From: Zunongwangia endophytica
GTDB taxonomy: Bacteria; Bacteroidota; Bacteroidia; Flavobacteriales; Flavobacteriaceae
Assembly: GCF_030409505.1 (NCBI RefSeq)
Contig: NZ_JAUFPZ010000002.1
Coordinates: 372,001-436,000 of the forward strand
DNA: 64,000 nucleotides
Direction of reading: 5' to 3'
In this document: positions 26,778 through 35,675 of the stretch, one piece after another
How the letters are laid out: each line of letters opens with the position of its first letter
Numbering within the stretch: the first letter of the stretch is position 1
The notes under the pieces: generated by a model
The model's input: only the letters and a program-made list of their open reading frames with translations
Database searches by the model: none
What the model was told of the DNA's origin: nothing
Program-made: the position numbers and the translations under genes

Positions 26778-29606
26778 TTAAAGTTCTTTTTTAAGGAATC
26801 TTGCGGTATGGCTCTTTTTATTTTTCGATACTTCTTCAGGAGTGCCGGTTACAAGAACTTCGCCACCACCTTTACCACCTTCAGGGCCAATATCGATAAT
26901 ATGATCTGCCATTTTAATAACATCCATATTATGTTCAATTATGAGTACCGTATTTCCTTTGTTGGTTAATTTATTTAGGACTTCCATAAGCACTCTAATA
27001 TCTTCAAAATGAAGTCCTGTTGTTGGTTCATCTAAAATATAAAAAGTGTTACCGGTATCACGTTTAGATAATTCTGTTGCTAATTTTATACGTTGTGCTT
27101 CACCACCAGAAAGGGTAGTACTTTGCTGTCCAAGCGTAATATAACCTAAACCAACATTTTTTATGGTATTTAGTTTTCTGTAGATCTTAGGAATCGGCTC
27201 GAAGAATTCGTTTGCTTCATCAATAGTCATTTCTAAAACATCTGAAATTGACTTTCCTTTGTACCGAATTTCTAAAGTTTCGCGGTTAAATCTTTTTCCG
27301 TGGCAGGTTTCACATTCAACATACACATCGGGTAAAAAGTTCATTTCGATAACACGCAAACCACCGCCTCTACAAGTTTCACAACGACCTCCCTTTACAT
27401 TAAAACTAAATCTGCCCGGTTTATAACCTCTAATTAAAGCTTCAGGAGTTTTAGCAAAAAGGCTTCTAATTTCAGAAAAAACACCGGTATAAGTTGCCGG
27501 ATTACTTCTTGGTGTACGCCCAATAGGAGACTGGTTAATATCGATTACTTTATCGATATGATCTAATCCTTTTATCTTTTTATAAGGTTTTGGCTCTTTT
27601 ACGCCATTAAAATAATAGGCGTTCATAATCGGATAGAGAGTCTCGTTAATTAAAGTAGATTTACCACTTCCTGAAACTCCCGTGACCGCAATCATTTTTC
27701 CCAAAGGAAAATCAACCGAAACATTTTTTAAATTATTACCAGTAGCACCAGTAAGTTTTATTTTTTTACCATTTCCTTTTCTTCGTTCTTTAGGCACAGC
27801 AATTTCAAGTTTACCACTAAGATAATCGGCGGTAAGCGTTCTATTTTTATGCATTTCTGAAGGTGGTCCCTGGCTAATAATTTCACCGCCGTGTTTCCCG
27901 GCTTTTGGGCCAATATCAATTACGTGATCGGCGCGCTCGATCATATCTTTATCGTGCTCTACCACAATAACAGAATTTCCGATATCACGTAGTGAAATTA
28001 GAGAATTAATCAGTTTTTCGTTGTCACGTTGGTGCAAACCAATACTTGGTTCATCTAAAATATAAAGCACGCCAACTAACTGCGACCCAATTTGAGTTGC
28101 CAATCGAATTCGTTGTGCTTCACCACCAGATAAACTTTTAGAACTACGATTCAGGTTTAAATAAGTAAGCCCCACATCTTCTAAGAACTTAAGTCGGGTC
28201 CTAATTTCTTTTACCACTTCCGTAGCGATCTTCTTTTGCTTTTCTGTAAGTCGATCTTCTAGATTTTCAAAAAGAGCTACCAAATCACTAATATCGATAT
28301 TAGCTAATTCAGCAATATTTTTGTCATCTATTTTGAAATATAGAGATTCCTTTCTTAAGCGACTACCGTTGCAAGTAGTACACTCAATCTTATCCATGTA
28401 TTCTTTGGCCCATCGGCGCAAAGAAGTAGAATCATTATTTTTAAAGGTTTCTTCGATAAAAGTTGCTACGCCTTCAAAATCGATCTTATACTCGCGAGTA
28501 ATTCCTAAAGATTTTGATTCTTTACTGAATTTTTCTTTACCACCATTCATAATCATATTCATGGCGTCCTTCGGAATTTTTTCGATAGGATCGTTCAGAC
28601 TAAAATCAAAGCGATCTGCAATTAGCTGAAGTTGTGAAAATACCCAGTTCTTTTTTTGCGGACCATGTGGTGCTAATCCCCCTTTTTTTATCGATTTTGA
28701 TTTATCTGGAATTATTCGTTCTTCGTTCACCTTATATAAAGTACCAATCCCGCTACAGCTAGGGCATGCTCCTTTTGGAGAATTAAAAGAAAAAGTGTTT
28801 GGTTCTGGATTTGGATAAGAAATCCCGGTTGTAGGACACATTAAATTTCTACTGAAAAATCTGGTCTCGCCAGTTTCCTGCTCCATGATCATCAATACAT
28901 CATCGCCATGGTACATCGCGGTTTTAATGCTCTCGTCTAAACGTTTTTGCGCATCGGTATTATCGTCGATCTTAAGCCGATCGATGACGATTTCTATATC
29001 ATGCGTTTTATATCGATCCAGCTTCATGCCTTTTACGATATCTCGAATCTCACCATTGGTTCGTACTTTCACAAAACCCTGTTTGGCAATATTTTCAAAT
29101 AATTCGCGGTAATGTCCTTTTCTGGAACGTACTACCGGCGCTAAAACACTTACACGTTTATCTTTATAATGCTCGACAATCAATTCTTTAATTTGATTAT
29201 CGGTATAACTTACCATCTTCTCGCCGGTGTTATAACTATAGGCTTCCCCGGCGCGGGCAAAAAGTAATCTTAGAAAATCGTAAATTTCGGTAATCGTTCC
29301 AACGGTACTACGCGGATTTTTACTTGTGGTTTTCTGCTCGATCGCAATAACCGGAGAAAGTCCTTCAATTTTATCGACATCGGGACGTTCTAAACCGCCA
29401 AGAAACTGGCGAGCGTAAGCAGAAAATGTTTCAATATAGCGGCGTTGGCCTTCAGCATAAATCGTATCAAAAGCAAGAGAAGATTTTCCAGAGCCTGAAA
29501 GTCCCGTAATCACGACTAATTTTTCGCGGGGAATCTCAACATCAATATTTTTTAAGTTATGAACTCTGGCTCCTAAAACTTCTATTTTTTCTTCAGTTTT
29601 CGTCAT
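26778..29606 (-). CDS. uvrA: Excinuclease ABC subunit UvrA
   Basis: About 942 residues of the damage-recognition ATPase of nucleotide excision repair. Both ABC units are complete: Walker [17 protein letters not shown] and [16 protein letters not shown], signature [12 protein letters not shown] and [12 protein letters not shown], Walker [13 protein letters not shown] and [12 protein letters not shown]. Cys pairs (CPTTG..., [24 protein letters not shown]) form the zinc modules. I take ATG 29606 as start; ATG 29615 is possible, and a TTG at 29636 is rejected because it lies upstream of the -7 box at 29624-29631. The LOG gene follows after 23 bases and is probably co-transcribed. Identification is secure. 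Confidence 0.97.
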   Translation of the reverse strand: MTKTEEKIEVLGARVHNLKNIDVEIPREKLVVITGLSGSGKSSLAFDTIYAEGQRRYIETFSAYARQFLGGLERPDVDKIEGLSPVIAIEQKTTSKNPRSTVGTITEIYDFLRLLFARAGEAYSYNTGEKMVSYTDNQIKELIVEHYKDKRVSVLAPVVRSRKGHYRELFENIAKQGFVKVRTNGEIRDIVKGMKLDRYKTHDIEIVIDRLKIDDNTDAQKRLDESIKTAMYHGDDVLMIMEQETGETRFFSRNLMCPTTGISYPNPEPNTFSFNSPKGACPSCSGIGTLYKVNEERIIPDKSKSIKKGGLAPHGPQKKNWVFSQLQLIADRFDFSLNDPIEKIPKDAMNMIMNGGKEKFSKESKSLGITREYKIDFEGVATFIEETFKNNDSTSLRRWAKEYMDKIECTTCNGSRLRKESLYFKIDDKNIAELANIDISDLVALFENLEDRLTEKQKKIATEVVKEIRTRLKFLEDVGLTYLNLNRSSKSLSGGEAQRIRLATQIGSQLVGVLYILDEPSIGLHQRDNEKLINSLISLRDIGNSVIVVEHDKDMIERADHVIDIGPKAGKHGGEIISQGPPSEMHKNRTLTADYLSGKLEIAVPKERRKGNGKKIKLTGATGNNLKNVSVDFPLGKMIAVTGVSGSGKSTLINETLYPIMNAYYFNGVKEPKPYKKIKGLDHIDKVIDINQSPIGRTPRSNPATYTGVFSEIRSLFAKTPEALIRGYKPGRFSFNVKGGRCETCRGGGLRVIEMNFLPDVYVECETCHGKRFNRETLEIRYKGKSISDVLEMTIDEANEFFEPIPKIYRKLNTIKNVGLGYITLGQQSTTLSGGEAQRIKLATELSKRDTGNTFYILDEPTTGLHFEDIRVLMEVLNKLTNKGNTVLIIEHNMDVIKMADHIIDIGPEGGKGGGEVLVTGTPEEVSKNKKSHTARFLKKEL

Positions 29607-29623
29607 ATTTTTCATCAAGATCG

Positions 29624-29631
29624 CAAAGTTA
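29624..29631 (-). promoter_or_regulatory. -7 box of the uvrA promoter
   Basis: TAACTTTG on the minus strand matches TAnnTTTG. The start would be near 29618, about 12 bases before ATG 29606. No TTG is found at the usual distance upstream, and no LexA-type box is recognised. Confidence 0.35.
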
Positions 29632-29725
29632 CTCAATGCATTGCTAACTAAAAAGTAAGCAAGGTTTCACCATTGTTAATTTCAATCTAAAATTGGGCGA
29701 TTTTTTAAGTTTGGTTAAGCAAATT

Positions 29726-30316
29726 CTATTGCAGTAGTTCTTTTTTTCTTTTTTCAGCAAAAACTTCAAGCTCTGCAAAAAACCTATAAAACTCATCTTT
29801 AAATTCCTCGTAGAATTCACGAAGTTCGTGTACAGATTCACCCATTTTCGATCTAAATTTAGTACGCTTATTCATCTGAGACAAAATTAGACCAATCCCA
29901 TCAATAGTAGAATAAGTGACTAACCAATCGTGCTCGATCATGTACGGCATAAAGTTTTTTACTCGCTTTGGTAAAACTTCTATATTGTTTTGGATGAGTT
30001 TATAAAAATCTGAACTATAATTTTCTAATTTGGTGTTATGAAAATCCTGCCAGTTTGCAGCTAAAAAATGATCATATAAAATATCAACAATCACTGTGCT
30101 GTAATGCGAATATTTCTCAAAAAGACGGCGAACACTTTGGTGCACGATAGGGTGAGCGTCGGTAAATTCATCAATATTTCGATGCAGTGTAATCCCTTTT
30201 TGGACTGTTTCCGGGTAGTCTAAATATTGTTTTCCTTTTACAGAATCGGCGATAAAATTACCGATTTTTAGCATATCATTTTCTCCCGAAAGGTAGATGT
30301 GGGCAAGATAATTCAT
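29726..30316 (-). CDS. acpH: Acyl carrier protein phosphodiesterase (DUF479)
   Basis: 196 residues from ATG 30316 (a GTG two codons earlier is possible). MNYLAHIYLSGEN, GNFIADSVKG, LHRNIDEFTDAHPIV and VDILYDHFLAANW are the His/Asp motifs of the AcpH family, which resembles HD phosphohydrolases and removes the 4'-phosphopantetheine group from acyl carrier protein. The family is often called AcpH or DUF479. It is divergent from glmM and its stop lies about 120 bases before the uvrA start. The C-terminal coiled, charged segment (FFAELEVFAEKRKKELLQ) is typical. Confidence 0.88.
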   Translation of the reverse strand: MNYLAHIYLSGENDMLKIGNFIADSVKGKQYLDYPETVQKGITLHRNIDEFTDAHPIVHQSVRRLFEKYSHYSTVIVDILYDHFLAANWQDFHNTKLENYSSDFYKLIQNNIEVLPKRVKNFMPYMIEHDWLVTYSTIDGIGLILSQMNKRTKFRSKMGESVHELREFYEEFKDEFYRFFAELEVFAEKRKKELLQ

Positions 30317-30360
30317 TGCCACAAGATAAGGAATCTACTTCATTATGTTTTGTTAAGATT

Positions 30361-30390
30361 TTGAGCAGCCGGGCTAAGCTGTTATATTTG
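30361..30390 (+). promoter_or_regulatory. Promoter of glmM
   Basis: TTG (30361-30363), 19 bases, TATATTTG (30383-30390): both elements fit the Bacteroidota consensus. Start near 30397 gives a leader of about 38 bases to the glmM ATG. Confidence 0.65.
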
Positions 30391-30434
30391 CCTTTCGGTT
30401 TATAAAAGCCAGTAGAAACAAACAATTATAGAAA

Positions 30435-31820
30435 ATGAGCTTAATAAAATCTATTTCAGGAATTCGAGGAACTATTGGTGGTAAAACCGGCGAGAATCTT
30501 ACGCCTTTAGACACAGTTAAATTTGCCGCTGCCTACGGTAGTTGGTTAAAATGGACTTCAGATAAAAAACAGCTAAAAGTTGTGATTGGTAGAGATGCGA
30601 GAATTTCTGGAAGTATGATTCAGCAACTCACCGTTAATACGCTTTTGGGATTAGGAATCGATGTTATCGATATTGATTTATCGACAACGCCTACGGTAGA
30701 GATCGCGGTGCCTTTAGAAAATGCAGATGGCGGAATAATCCTAACCGCAAGCCATAATCCAAAACAATGGAATGCTTTAAAATTACTAAATAGAAAAGGT
30801 GAATTTTTAAGTGGCGAAGACGGAGCCAAAATTCTTGAAATTGTAGAAAGCGAAGATTTTAATTTTGCTGAAGTAGATGATCTTGGAAAATTGACCAAAA
30901 TCGATGATTATATCGATCGTCATATTGAAGAGGTTTTAAAACTAAAATTAGTTGATGCTGAAAAAATCAAGTCGGCTAACTTTAAAGTGGTTGTAGATGC
31001 TGTAAATTCTACCGGCGGAATTGCGATCCCGAAATTGCTTAAAAAATTGGGTGCTGAGGTGGTTGAATTATACTGCGAACCTAATGGCCACTTTCCGCAT
31101 AATCCGGAACCTTTAAAAGAACATCTAACCGATATCTGTGAACTGGTAAAGAAAGAAAAAGCAGATTTTGGGGTGGTGGTTGATCCTGATGTAGATCGTT
31201 TGGCGTTTATTGATGAAACCGGAGAAATGTTTGGCGAAGAATACACCTTAGTGGCATGTGCAGATTTTTTACTTGGGAAAACTCCGGGAGATACGGTAAG
31301 TAATTTATCGTCATCTAGAGCATTAAGTGATATTACTGAAAAACATGGCGGAACTTATAAAGCTAGCGCCGTAGGAGAAGTGAATGTCGTGACCTTAATG
31401 AAAGAAAGTAATGCAGTGATTGGTGGCGAAGGTAATGGCGGAATTATTTATCCTGAAGCGCATTATGGCCGAGATAGTTTGGTAGGTGTTGCGTTGTTTT
31501 TAACGCATTTAGCTGAAAAGAATGTAAAAGTTTCTGAGTTACGCGCAGAATATCCTGCATACTTTATGAGTAAAAATAAAATTGAATTAACTCCGCAAAT
31601 CGACGTTGATGCAATTTTAAAAGCGATAGAAGAAAAGTATAAAGTTGAAGAAATTAGCACGGTAGACGGAGTCAAAATTGATTTTCCTGAAAACTGGGTA
31701 CATTTAAGAAAATCGAATACCGAACCAATAATTAGAATTTATACTGAAGCCAAGTCCCAACAAAAAGCCGATGAACTTGCTCAGAAAATGATCGAAGAGA
31801 TCAAGGAAATTGTGGGGTAA
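30435..31820 (+). CDS. glmM: Phosphoglucosamine mutase
   Basis: A 461-residue alpha-D-phosphohexomutase. The N-terminal SISGIRGTIGG, the phosphoserine loop TASHNPKQWNALK, the metal-binding DPDVDRLAFID, the sugar-binding GEGNGGIIYPEAHYGRDS and the phosphate-binding RKSNTEPIIRIYTEA occur in order. The likely reaction interconverts glucosamine-6-phosphate and glucosamine-1-phosphate for UDP-GlcNAc, feeding peptidoglycan and the UDP-HexNAc-based glycan genes 18 kb away. A phosphomannomutase activity cannot be excluded from sequence. It has its own promoter and is followed by a composite intergenic repeat. Confidence 0.9.
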   Translation: MSLIKSISGIRGTIGGKTGENLTPLDTVKFAAAYGSWLKWTSDKKQLKVVIGRDARISGSMIQQLTVNTLLGLGIDVIDIDLSTTPTVEIAVPLENADGGIILTASHNPKQWNALKLLNRKGEFLSGEDGAKILEIVESEDFNFAEVDDLGKLTKIDDYIDRHIEEVLKLKLVDAEKIKSANFKVVVDAVNSTGGIAIPKLLKKLGAEVVELYCEPNGHFPHNPEPLKEHLTDICELVKKEKADFGVVVDPDVDRLAFIDETGEMFGEEYTLVACADFLLGKTPGDTVSNLSSSRALSDITEKHGGTYKASAVGEVNVVTLMKESNAVIGGEGNGGIIYPEAHYGRDSLVGVALFLTHLAEKNVKVSELRAEYPAYFMSKNKIELTPQIDVDAILKAIEEKYKVEEISTVDGVKIDFPENWVHLRKSNTEPIIRIYTEAKSQQKADELAQKMIEEIKEIVG

Positions 31821-31842
31821 TTCAGATTGAAATTGGATTCAA

Positions 31843-31860
31843 GATCGCTTCGCTTTTAGA
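31843..31860 (+). repeat. 18-bp intergenic repeat, copy 2
   Basis: GATCGCTTCGCTTTTAGA, 23 bases after the glmM stop, differs from 12952-12969 at two positions. It is followed by AGAATAGAAAATAAGAT, again AGA-rich, and by a short hairpin CTTTTC-TTTT-GAAAAG (about 31925-31940). The whole 205-base gap to the next gene is built of repeat-like sequence. Confidence 0.6.
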
Positions 31861-31961
31861 GAATAGAAAATAAGATCAATTTATAATGTTGATTTTTAGA
31901 TTCTCACCTCTCTTGAAGCGCAGCTTTTCTTTTGAAAAGATCGAGATTTAAACGACGTTTC

Positions 31962-32024
31962 TGATAATTGATAATTGATAACTGCTAACTGATAATTGTT
32001 TACTGCTTATTGTTAATTGTCAAC
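31962..32024 (+). repeat. Heptad tandem repeat TGNNAAY, 9 units
   Basis: Nine consecutive 7-bp units (TGATAAT, TGATAAT, TGATAAC, TGCTAAC, TGATAAT, TGTTTAC, TGCTTAT, TGTTAAT, TGTCAAC). The TG and the final A-Y are constant while the middle drifts, so it is an older or more degenerate relative of the array at 16541-16617. It ends one base before the stop codon of the convergent acyltransferase gene. Confidence 0.85.
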
Positions 32025-32025
32025 A

Positions 32026-32928
32026 TTACTTTACCACCGCATTTTCTGGGATAGGAGCATTACGATGTTTCCAACGTTTGTGAGTCCATAGATAAAATTC
32101 TGGGTGATTTTTGATTTGTGCCTCCAGGCGATTACGGAATTCAGTAGTGATAAAGAATTCAGGTTCAGATTGTGGATTATTAGTAATTTCTTTTAGGCGA
32201 GCTTGGTAAAAACCACGTTTCACTTTTTCAACTTCAAGATAGTAAACCGGCATATCGAAATCTTTAGCCAGTTTTTCTGATCCTGTAAAAAATGGAACTT
32301 TAACTCCCATAAAATCAGTCCAGAATTTATAGTTTGCACGCTTCGGTGTTTGATCGGCGATCATTCCGTAAATTCCTTTTAAATCATTTTTTTGATGGCG
32401 GGCAATGGTGCTCACTACACGGTGAGATTCGATCATTTCAGTATTAAATTTTCCGCGAATATCTTTAATAAGTTTATCAAAGCGTTTATTCCTAATCCTT
32501 TTGTAAATACCGTGACCTTTTAATTTAAGTCCGTATACTTCCATAGAAATCATCCATTCGTAACTGGCGTAATGTCCGCACATCACCAAAACACCTTTGC
32601 CAAGCTTGTTAATGTTTTCAATTTCTTCAGGATGAGTAAAAACAAAGCGTTTTTTTATTTCTTTTTCAGAAATATTCATGGTTTTGATCATCTCTAAAAA
32701 CATATCGCACATGTGACGATAGAATTTCTTTTTGATGATGTTTCTTTCTTTTTCAGACTTTTCTGGAAAAGCGATTTTTAGGTTTTTTACGACCGTTTTT
32801 TTTCGGTAACCAATTAAATGATAGACCAAAACATAAATTAAATCTGAAAAAACATAGAATAGCCTAAATGGCAAAATAGAAATTAACCAAAGTAGAGGAT
32901 AGGCTAGCCAGAAAACTAATCCTTGCAT
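32026..32928 (-). CDS. Lysophospholipid/lipid A acyltransferase (LpxL/HtrB family)
   Basis: A 300-residue inner-membrane protein. The N-terminal hydrophobic stretch (LVFWLAYPLLWLISILPFRLFYVFSDLIYV) is followed by the acyltransferase HX4E-type motif region MCGHYASYEWM, then YGMIADQTPKRANYKFWTDFMG with the F-F-G acceptor-site residues VPFFTGSEKLA, and PEFYLWTHKRWKHR at the C-terminus. This is the pattern of late lipid A acyltransferases, which add secondary acyl chains to Kdo-lipid A. Only one such gene is in the window. It shares a 52-base divergent promoter region with the rhomboid gene. The heptad repeat array abuts its stop codon. Confidence 0.9.
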   Translation of the reverse strand: MQGLVFWLAYPLLWLISILPFRLFYVFSDLIYVLVYHLIGYRKKTVVKNLKIAFPEKSEKERNIIKKKFYRHMCDMFLEMIKTMNISEKEIKKRFVFTHPEEIENINKLGKGVLVMCGHYASYEWMISMEVYGLKLKGHGIYKRIRNKRFDKLIKDIRGKFNTEMIESHRVVSTIARHQKNDLKGIYGMIADQTPKRANYKFWTDFMGVKVPFFTGSEKLAKDFDMPVYYLEVEKVKRGFYQARLKEITNNPQSEPEFFITTEFRNRLEAQIKNHPEFYLWTHKRWKHRNAPIPENAVVK

Positions 32929-32942
32929 AAAAAAACTTTCAG

Positions 32943-32975
32943 CAAATATATGGTATATTTGAAATTAAACTGCAA
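32943..32975 (-). promoter_or_regulatory. Promoter of the lipid acyltransferase gene
   Basis: On the minus strand: TTG (32973-32975), 22 bases, TATATTTG (32943-32950). The start would be near 32937, a leader of about 9 bases. It overlaps the rhomboid -7 box on the other strand, so the two genes compete for RNA polymerase. Confidence 0.5.
32954..32961 (+). promoter_or_regulatory. -7 box of the rhomboid gene promoter
   Basis: TATATTTG on the plus strand, 20 bases before the rhomboid ATG. A TTG at the expected distance is missing. It lies between the -33 and -7 elements of the opposing acyltransferase promoter. Confidence 0.4.
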
Positions 32976-32980
32976 CACCT

Positions 32981-33628
32981 ATGGGAGATTTAAGCTTGGT
33001 AACCATTATCATTATCGCGGCCAACGTGATTATTTCTTTTAAAGGATTTAATGATCCAGGATTTTTTCATAAATACAAATTCAACATCGCCGATATAAAA
33101 AGCGGCAAAAAATATCAAATATTAACTTCAGGATTTTTACACGTAGATCAATCGCATTTGTTTGTGAATATGCTTACGCTGTATTTCTTTGCGGAATCTG
33201 TGATGTATTATCTAGGCACCACAGGTTTTATAGTAGTGTATTTGGTAAGCTTAATATTGGGGAATTTGCTTTCTCTTTATTTTCATAAGGATGAGTATCA
33301 TTATACTGCTGTAGGAGCAAGTGGTGCTGTTATGGGAGTTTTGTACTCAGCAATATTACTAAATCCAGATATGATGCTGGGATTGTTTTTTATAATTCCT
33401 ATTCCTGCGTATTTATTTGGAATTGGCTATTTGCTTTATACCATTTACGGGATGAAGAGCAGACGCGATAGTATTGGCCATGATGCTCACTTTGGTGGTG
33501 CCGTTGGTGGATATTTATCAACAATAATTCTTGCGCCCTATGTTTTAGAGGCTCATCTAATGATGGTTATACTTTTGGCGGTGCCAATCATTATTTTATT
33601 TATACTTCATCGTACCGGTAAATTATAG
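32981..33628 (+). CDS. Rhomboid family intramembrane serine protease
   Basis: 215 residues, six hydrophobic segments. ILTSGFLHVDQSHLFVNMLTLYFF carries the family's conserved HxxxxHxxxN helix, AVGASGAVMGVLYS holds the catalytic Ser in GASG, and GHDAHFGGAVGGY holds the catalytic His. These are all the residues needed for intramembrane proteolysis. Substrates are unknown. A SIMPL-domain gene follows after 48 bases on the same strand and may share its transcript. Confidence 0.92.
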   Translation: MGDLSLVTIIIIAANVIISFKGFNDPGFFHKYKFNIADIKSGKKYQILTSGFLHVDQSHLFVNMLTLYFFAESVMYYLGTTGFIVVYLVSLILGNLLSLYFHKDEYHYTAVGASGAVMGVLYSAILLNPDMMLGLFFIIPIPAYLFGIGYLLYTIYGMKSRRDSIGHDAHFGGAVGGYLSTIILAPYVLEAHLMMVILLAVPIIILFILHRTGKL

Positions 33629-33676
33629 TTTGGTATTGTATTTGAAATATCTACTATAAATCAAAAAAATCAAACT

Positions 33677-34354
33677 ATGAAAAAGTTAGTGCTACTACTG
33701 GCGGTAATCACCAGCATGGGTGTAAACGCTCAGAATTCTATAGAAAGAAATGTGGTTAATGTAAACGGAGAAGGTACCGTAAATGTAATTCCCGATCAGG
33801 TAACTATAAGTTCTAGAATCGAAACCGAAGGATTAAATGCTGATGAGGTTAAAAAAGAAAATGATAAAATAGCGAATAAGGTTTTTAAATATCTAAAATC
33901 TCAGGGTGTTGCTGAAAAGAATATCCAGACAGAATATGTAAATTTAAATAAGCGTACCGATTATAATACCAAAGAAGAAACCTACGTAGCCAATCAATCG
34001 ATTTCCATCAAATTGGAAAATCTAAAGAACTACGAAAAAATTATGCAAGGTTTGCTTAAAAATGGTTTAAACCGAATTAATAGTGTGAGTTTTTCTTCTT
34101 CTGAAATTAAAGAATATCAAAAAGAGGCAAGAAAAAAAGCAGTATTAGATGCGAAACAAAGAGCTGAAGATCTTGTAGCTCCTTTGGATCAGGAAATTGG
34201 TAAAGCGGTAATGATCTCAGAAAGTACTCAAAACAATTATCCGGTGATGCGAATGGCAGAAATGAAGTCTTCACAGAGTTCTGATCAACAAACTATCGCT
34301 CCGGGTGAAATGGAAGTTAGCGTAAGTGTAAATATAAGTTTTCAATTATTTTAA
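33677..34354 (+). CDS. SIMPL domain (DUF541) periplasmic protein
   Basis: 225 residues with signal peptide ending VNAQ. The SIMPL domain is visible in VVNVNGEGTVNVIPDQVTISSRIETEG, the Lys/Asn-rich alternation with VFKYLKSQGV, and the C-terminal EARKKAVLDAKQRAEDLVAPLDQEIGKAV followed by VSVSVNISFQLF. Members form periplasmic ring-like assemblies; in E. coli YggE reduces oxidative stress. Function here is unknown. It ends with a strong terminator. Confidence 0.88.
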   Translation: MKKLVLLLAVITSMGVNAQNSIERNVVNVNGEGTVNVIPDQVTISSRIETEGLNADEVKKENDKIANKVFKYLKSQGVAEKNIQTEYVNLNKRTDYNTKEETYVANQSISIKLENLKNYEKIMQGLLKNGLNRINSVSFSSSEIKEYQKEARKKAVLDAKQRAEDLVAPLDQEIGKAVMISESTQNNYPVMRMAEMKSSQSSDQQTIAPGEMEVSVSVNISFQLF

Positions 34355-34380
34355 TCACTGTTATACGAATTAGTTGAACA

Positions 34381-34413
34381 AAAAAATCCCCGGCATTGCC
34401 GGGGATTTTTTTG
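34381..34413. terminator. Bidirectional terminator between the SIMPL and TlpA-like genes
   Basis: AATCCCCGGC pairs with GCCGGGGATT around ATT, flanked by an A-run on the left and a T-run on the right, so it can stop transcription from both convergent genes. Confidence 0.9.
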
Positions 34414-34431
34414 TTTAATTTCTACAAAAGA

Positions 34432-35559
34432 TTATTCAGCGCTAGCTAAAAGCTCTTCTATTTTCTTGTCTAAAGCTTCCTCTCCACGTACATCGCGATC
34501 TACGATTACTCCGTTTTCATCCAAGATAAAAGTAGCAGGAATTGCACGAACTCCGTATTTTTTTGCAATAGGATCGTTCCAAGCCTGTAAGTTAGATACA
34601 TGATTCCATACAAGACCATCATCTTCGATAGCTTTTAACCATTTATCCTTGTCTTCTTTTTTATCTAAAGAAACAGCAATAATATTTAGGCCTTTTTCGT
34701 GATATTTATTGTAAACCTTAACCACATTAGGATTTTCTTTTCGGCAAGGTTTACACCATGATGCCCAAAAATCTACAATTGTCACTTTACCAAGAACATC
34801 ATTTAAAGCAAGCTTTTCACCCTCTGGTGTAAGCGCACTAAAATCTGGTGCTTTGCTACCAATTTCTGTAGCCGTCATAGATTCTAGTTGCTCTCCAACT
34901 TTAGTGCCTAGAGCAGTATTTTTAATTTCTTCGTTTAAAGAATTATACATTTCTTTAAGCTCTTTAGTGGTAGCGCCCTGCATTCTTAACAAGTCCATTA
35001 TCGCCATAAGAGAAACAAAAGCATCTTTGTTTTCTTTGATAATTTGTTTTTTGAACACCTTGTCGTTATCCATAATTTCAGTTTGCGTACCCTGTAAAGT
35101 TTCTAATTTTGTAGAATCCTGACTTTGGTAAGCAGATCTCATTTCTACTCTTAGATCACTAACCTCTTTATTAATGCTATTTAGGTTCTCAAGATATTCG
35201 TTAAGAAGTTCATTTTGTTTTCCTCCTTGTTTCTTAGAAGCCTGTAAGCTGTCTTTATATAATGTAAAATCGATATTTTCGTTTTCAGAAATAAAAAGAA
35301 CCATACCATTTACACCTTCAACCTCAAGATAACTTAAATTAGGACTTTCTGTATCTGCAAGGTCTGCTTCAAACTTCCCGTCTTTTACGGTAGTAGAATC
35401 AACTCTTTCTGGGCGTTGATCTAGATTTGTTAATTCAGAAATATAAATCTTTTTTCCATTTTCGATTCCCTCAGCTTTACCTGAGATCGAATATCCCTGA
35501 TCTTTTTCGCATCCGGTTAGTATAACCAATAAACTAGCTATTCCTATTAATTTTCGCAT
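34432..35559 (-). CDS. DUF4369/TlpA-like thioredoxin-fold lipoprotein
   Basis: 375 residues. The N-terminus is a lipoprotein signal (MRKLIGIASLLVILTGC). A DUF4369 domain (YSISGKAEGIENGKKIYI to about residue 110) precedes a helical, charged middle, then a redoxin domain from about 235 with APDFSALTPEGEKLALNDVLGKVTIVDFWASWCKPCRKENPNV. The CxxC is WCKPC and the cis-Pro loop is in VRAIPATFILDENG, so it is a complete thiol:disulfide oxidoreductase of the TlpA/ResA type acting in the periplasm. It is divergent from the GAF gene. Its -7 box TACTTTTG lies at 35580-35587 on the minus strand. Confidence 0.9.
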   Translation of the reverse strand: MRKLIGIASLLVILTGCEKDQGYSISGKAEGIENGKKIYISELTNLDQRPERVDSTTVKDGKFEADLADTESPNLSYLEVEGVNGMVLFISENENIDFTLYKDSLQASKKQGGKQNELLNEYLENLNSINKEVSDLRVEMRSAYQSQDSTKLETLQGTQTEIMDNDKVFKKQIIKENKDAFVSLMAIMDLLRMQGATTKELKEMYNSLNEEIKNTALGTKVGEQLESMTATEIGSKAPDFSALTPEGEKLALNDVLGKVTIVDFWASWCKPCRKENPNVVKVYNKYHEKGLNIIAVSLDKKEDKDKWLKAIEDDGLVWNHVSNLQAWNDPIAKKYGVRAIPATFILDENGVIVDRDVRGEEALDKKIEELLASAE

Positions 35560-35675
35560 GATAAAATATTAATTTTGTGCAAAAGTAATGAACTGGCGAT
35601 TGAAAGCGGTGTGATTATTGCAAAAGTTTTGTAATTTAAAGTCCGCTATTAGCTTGGAAAACGAACCAATATAGA

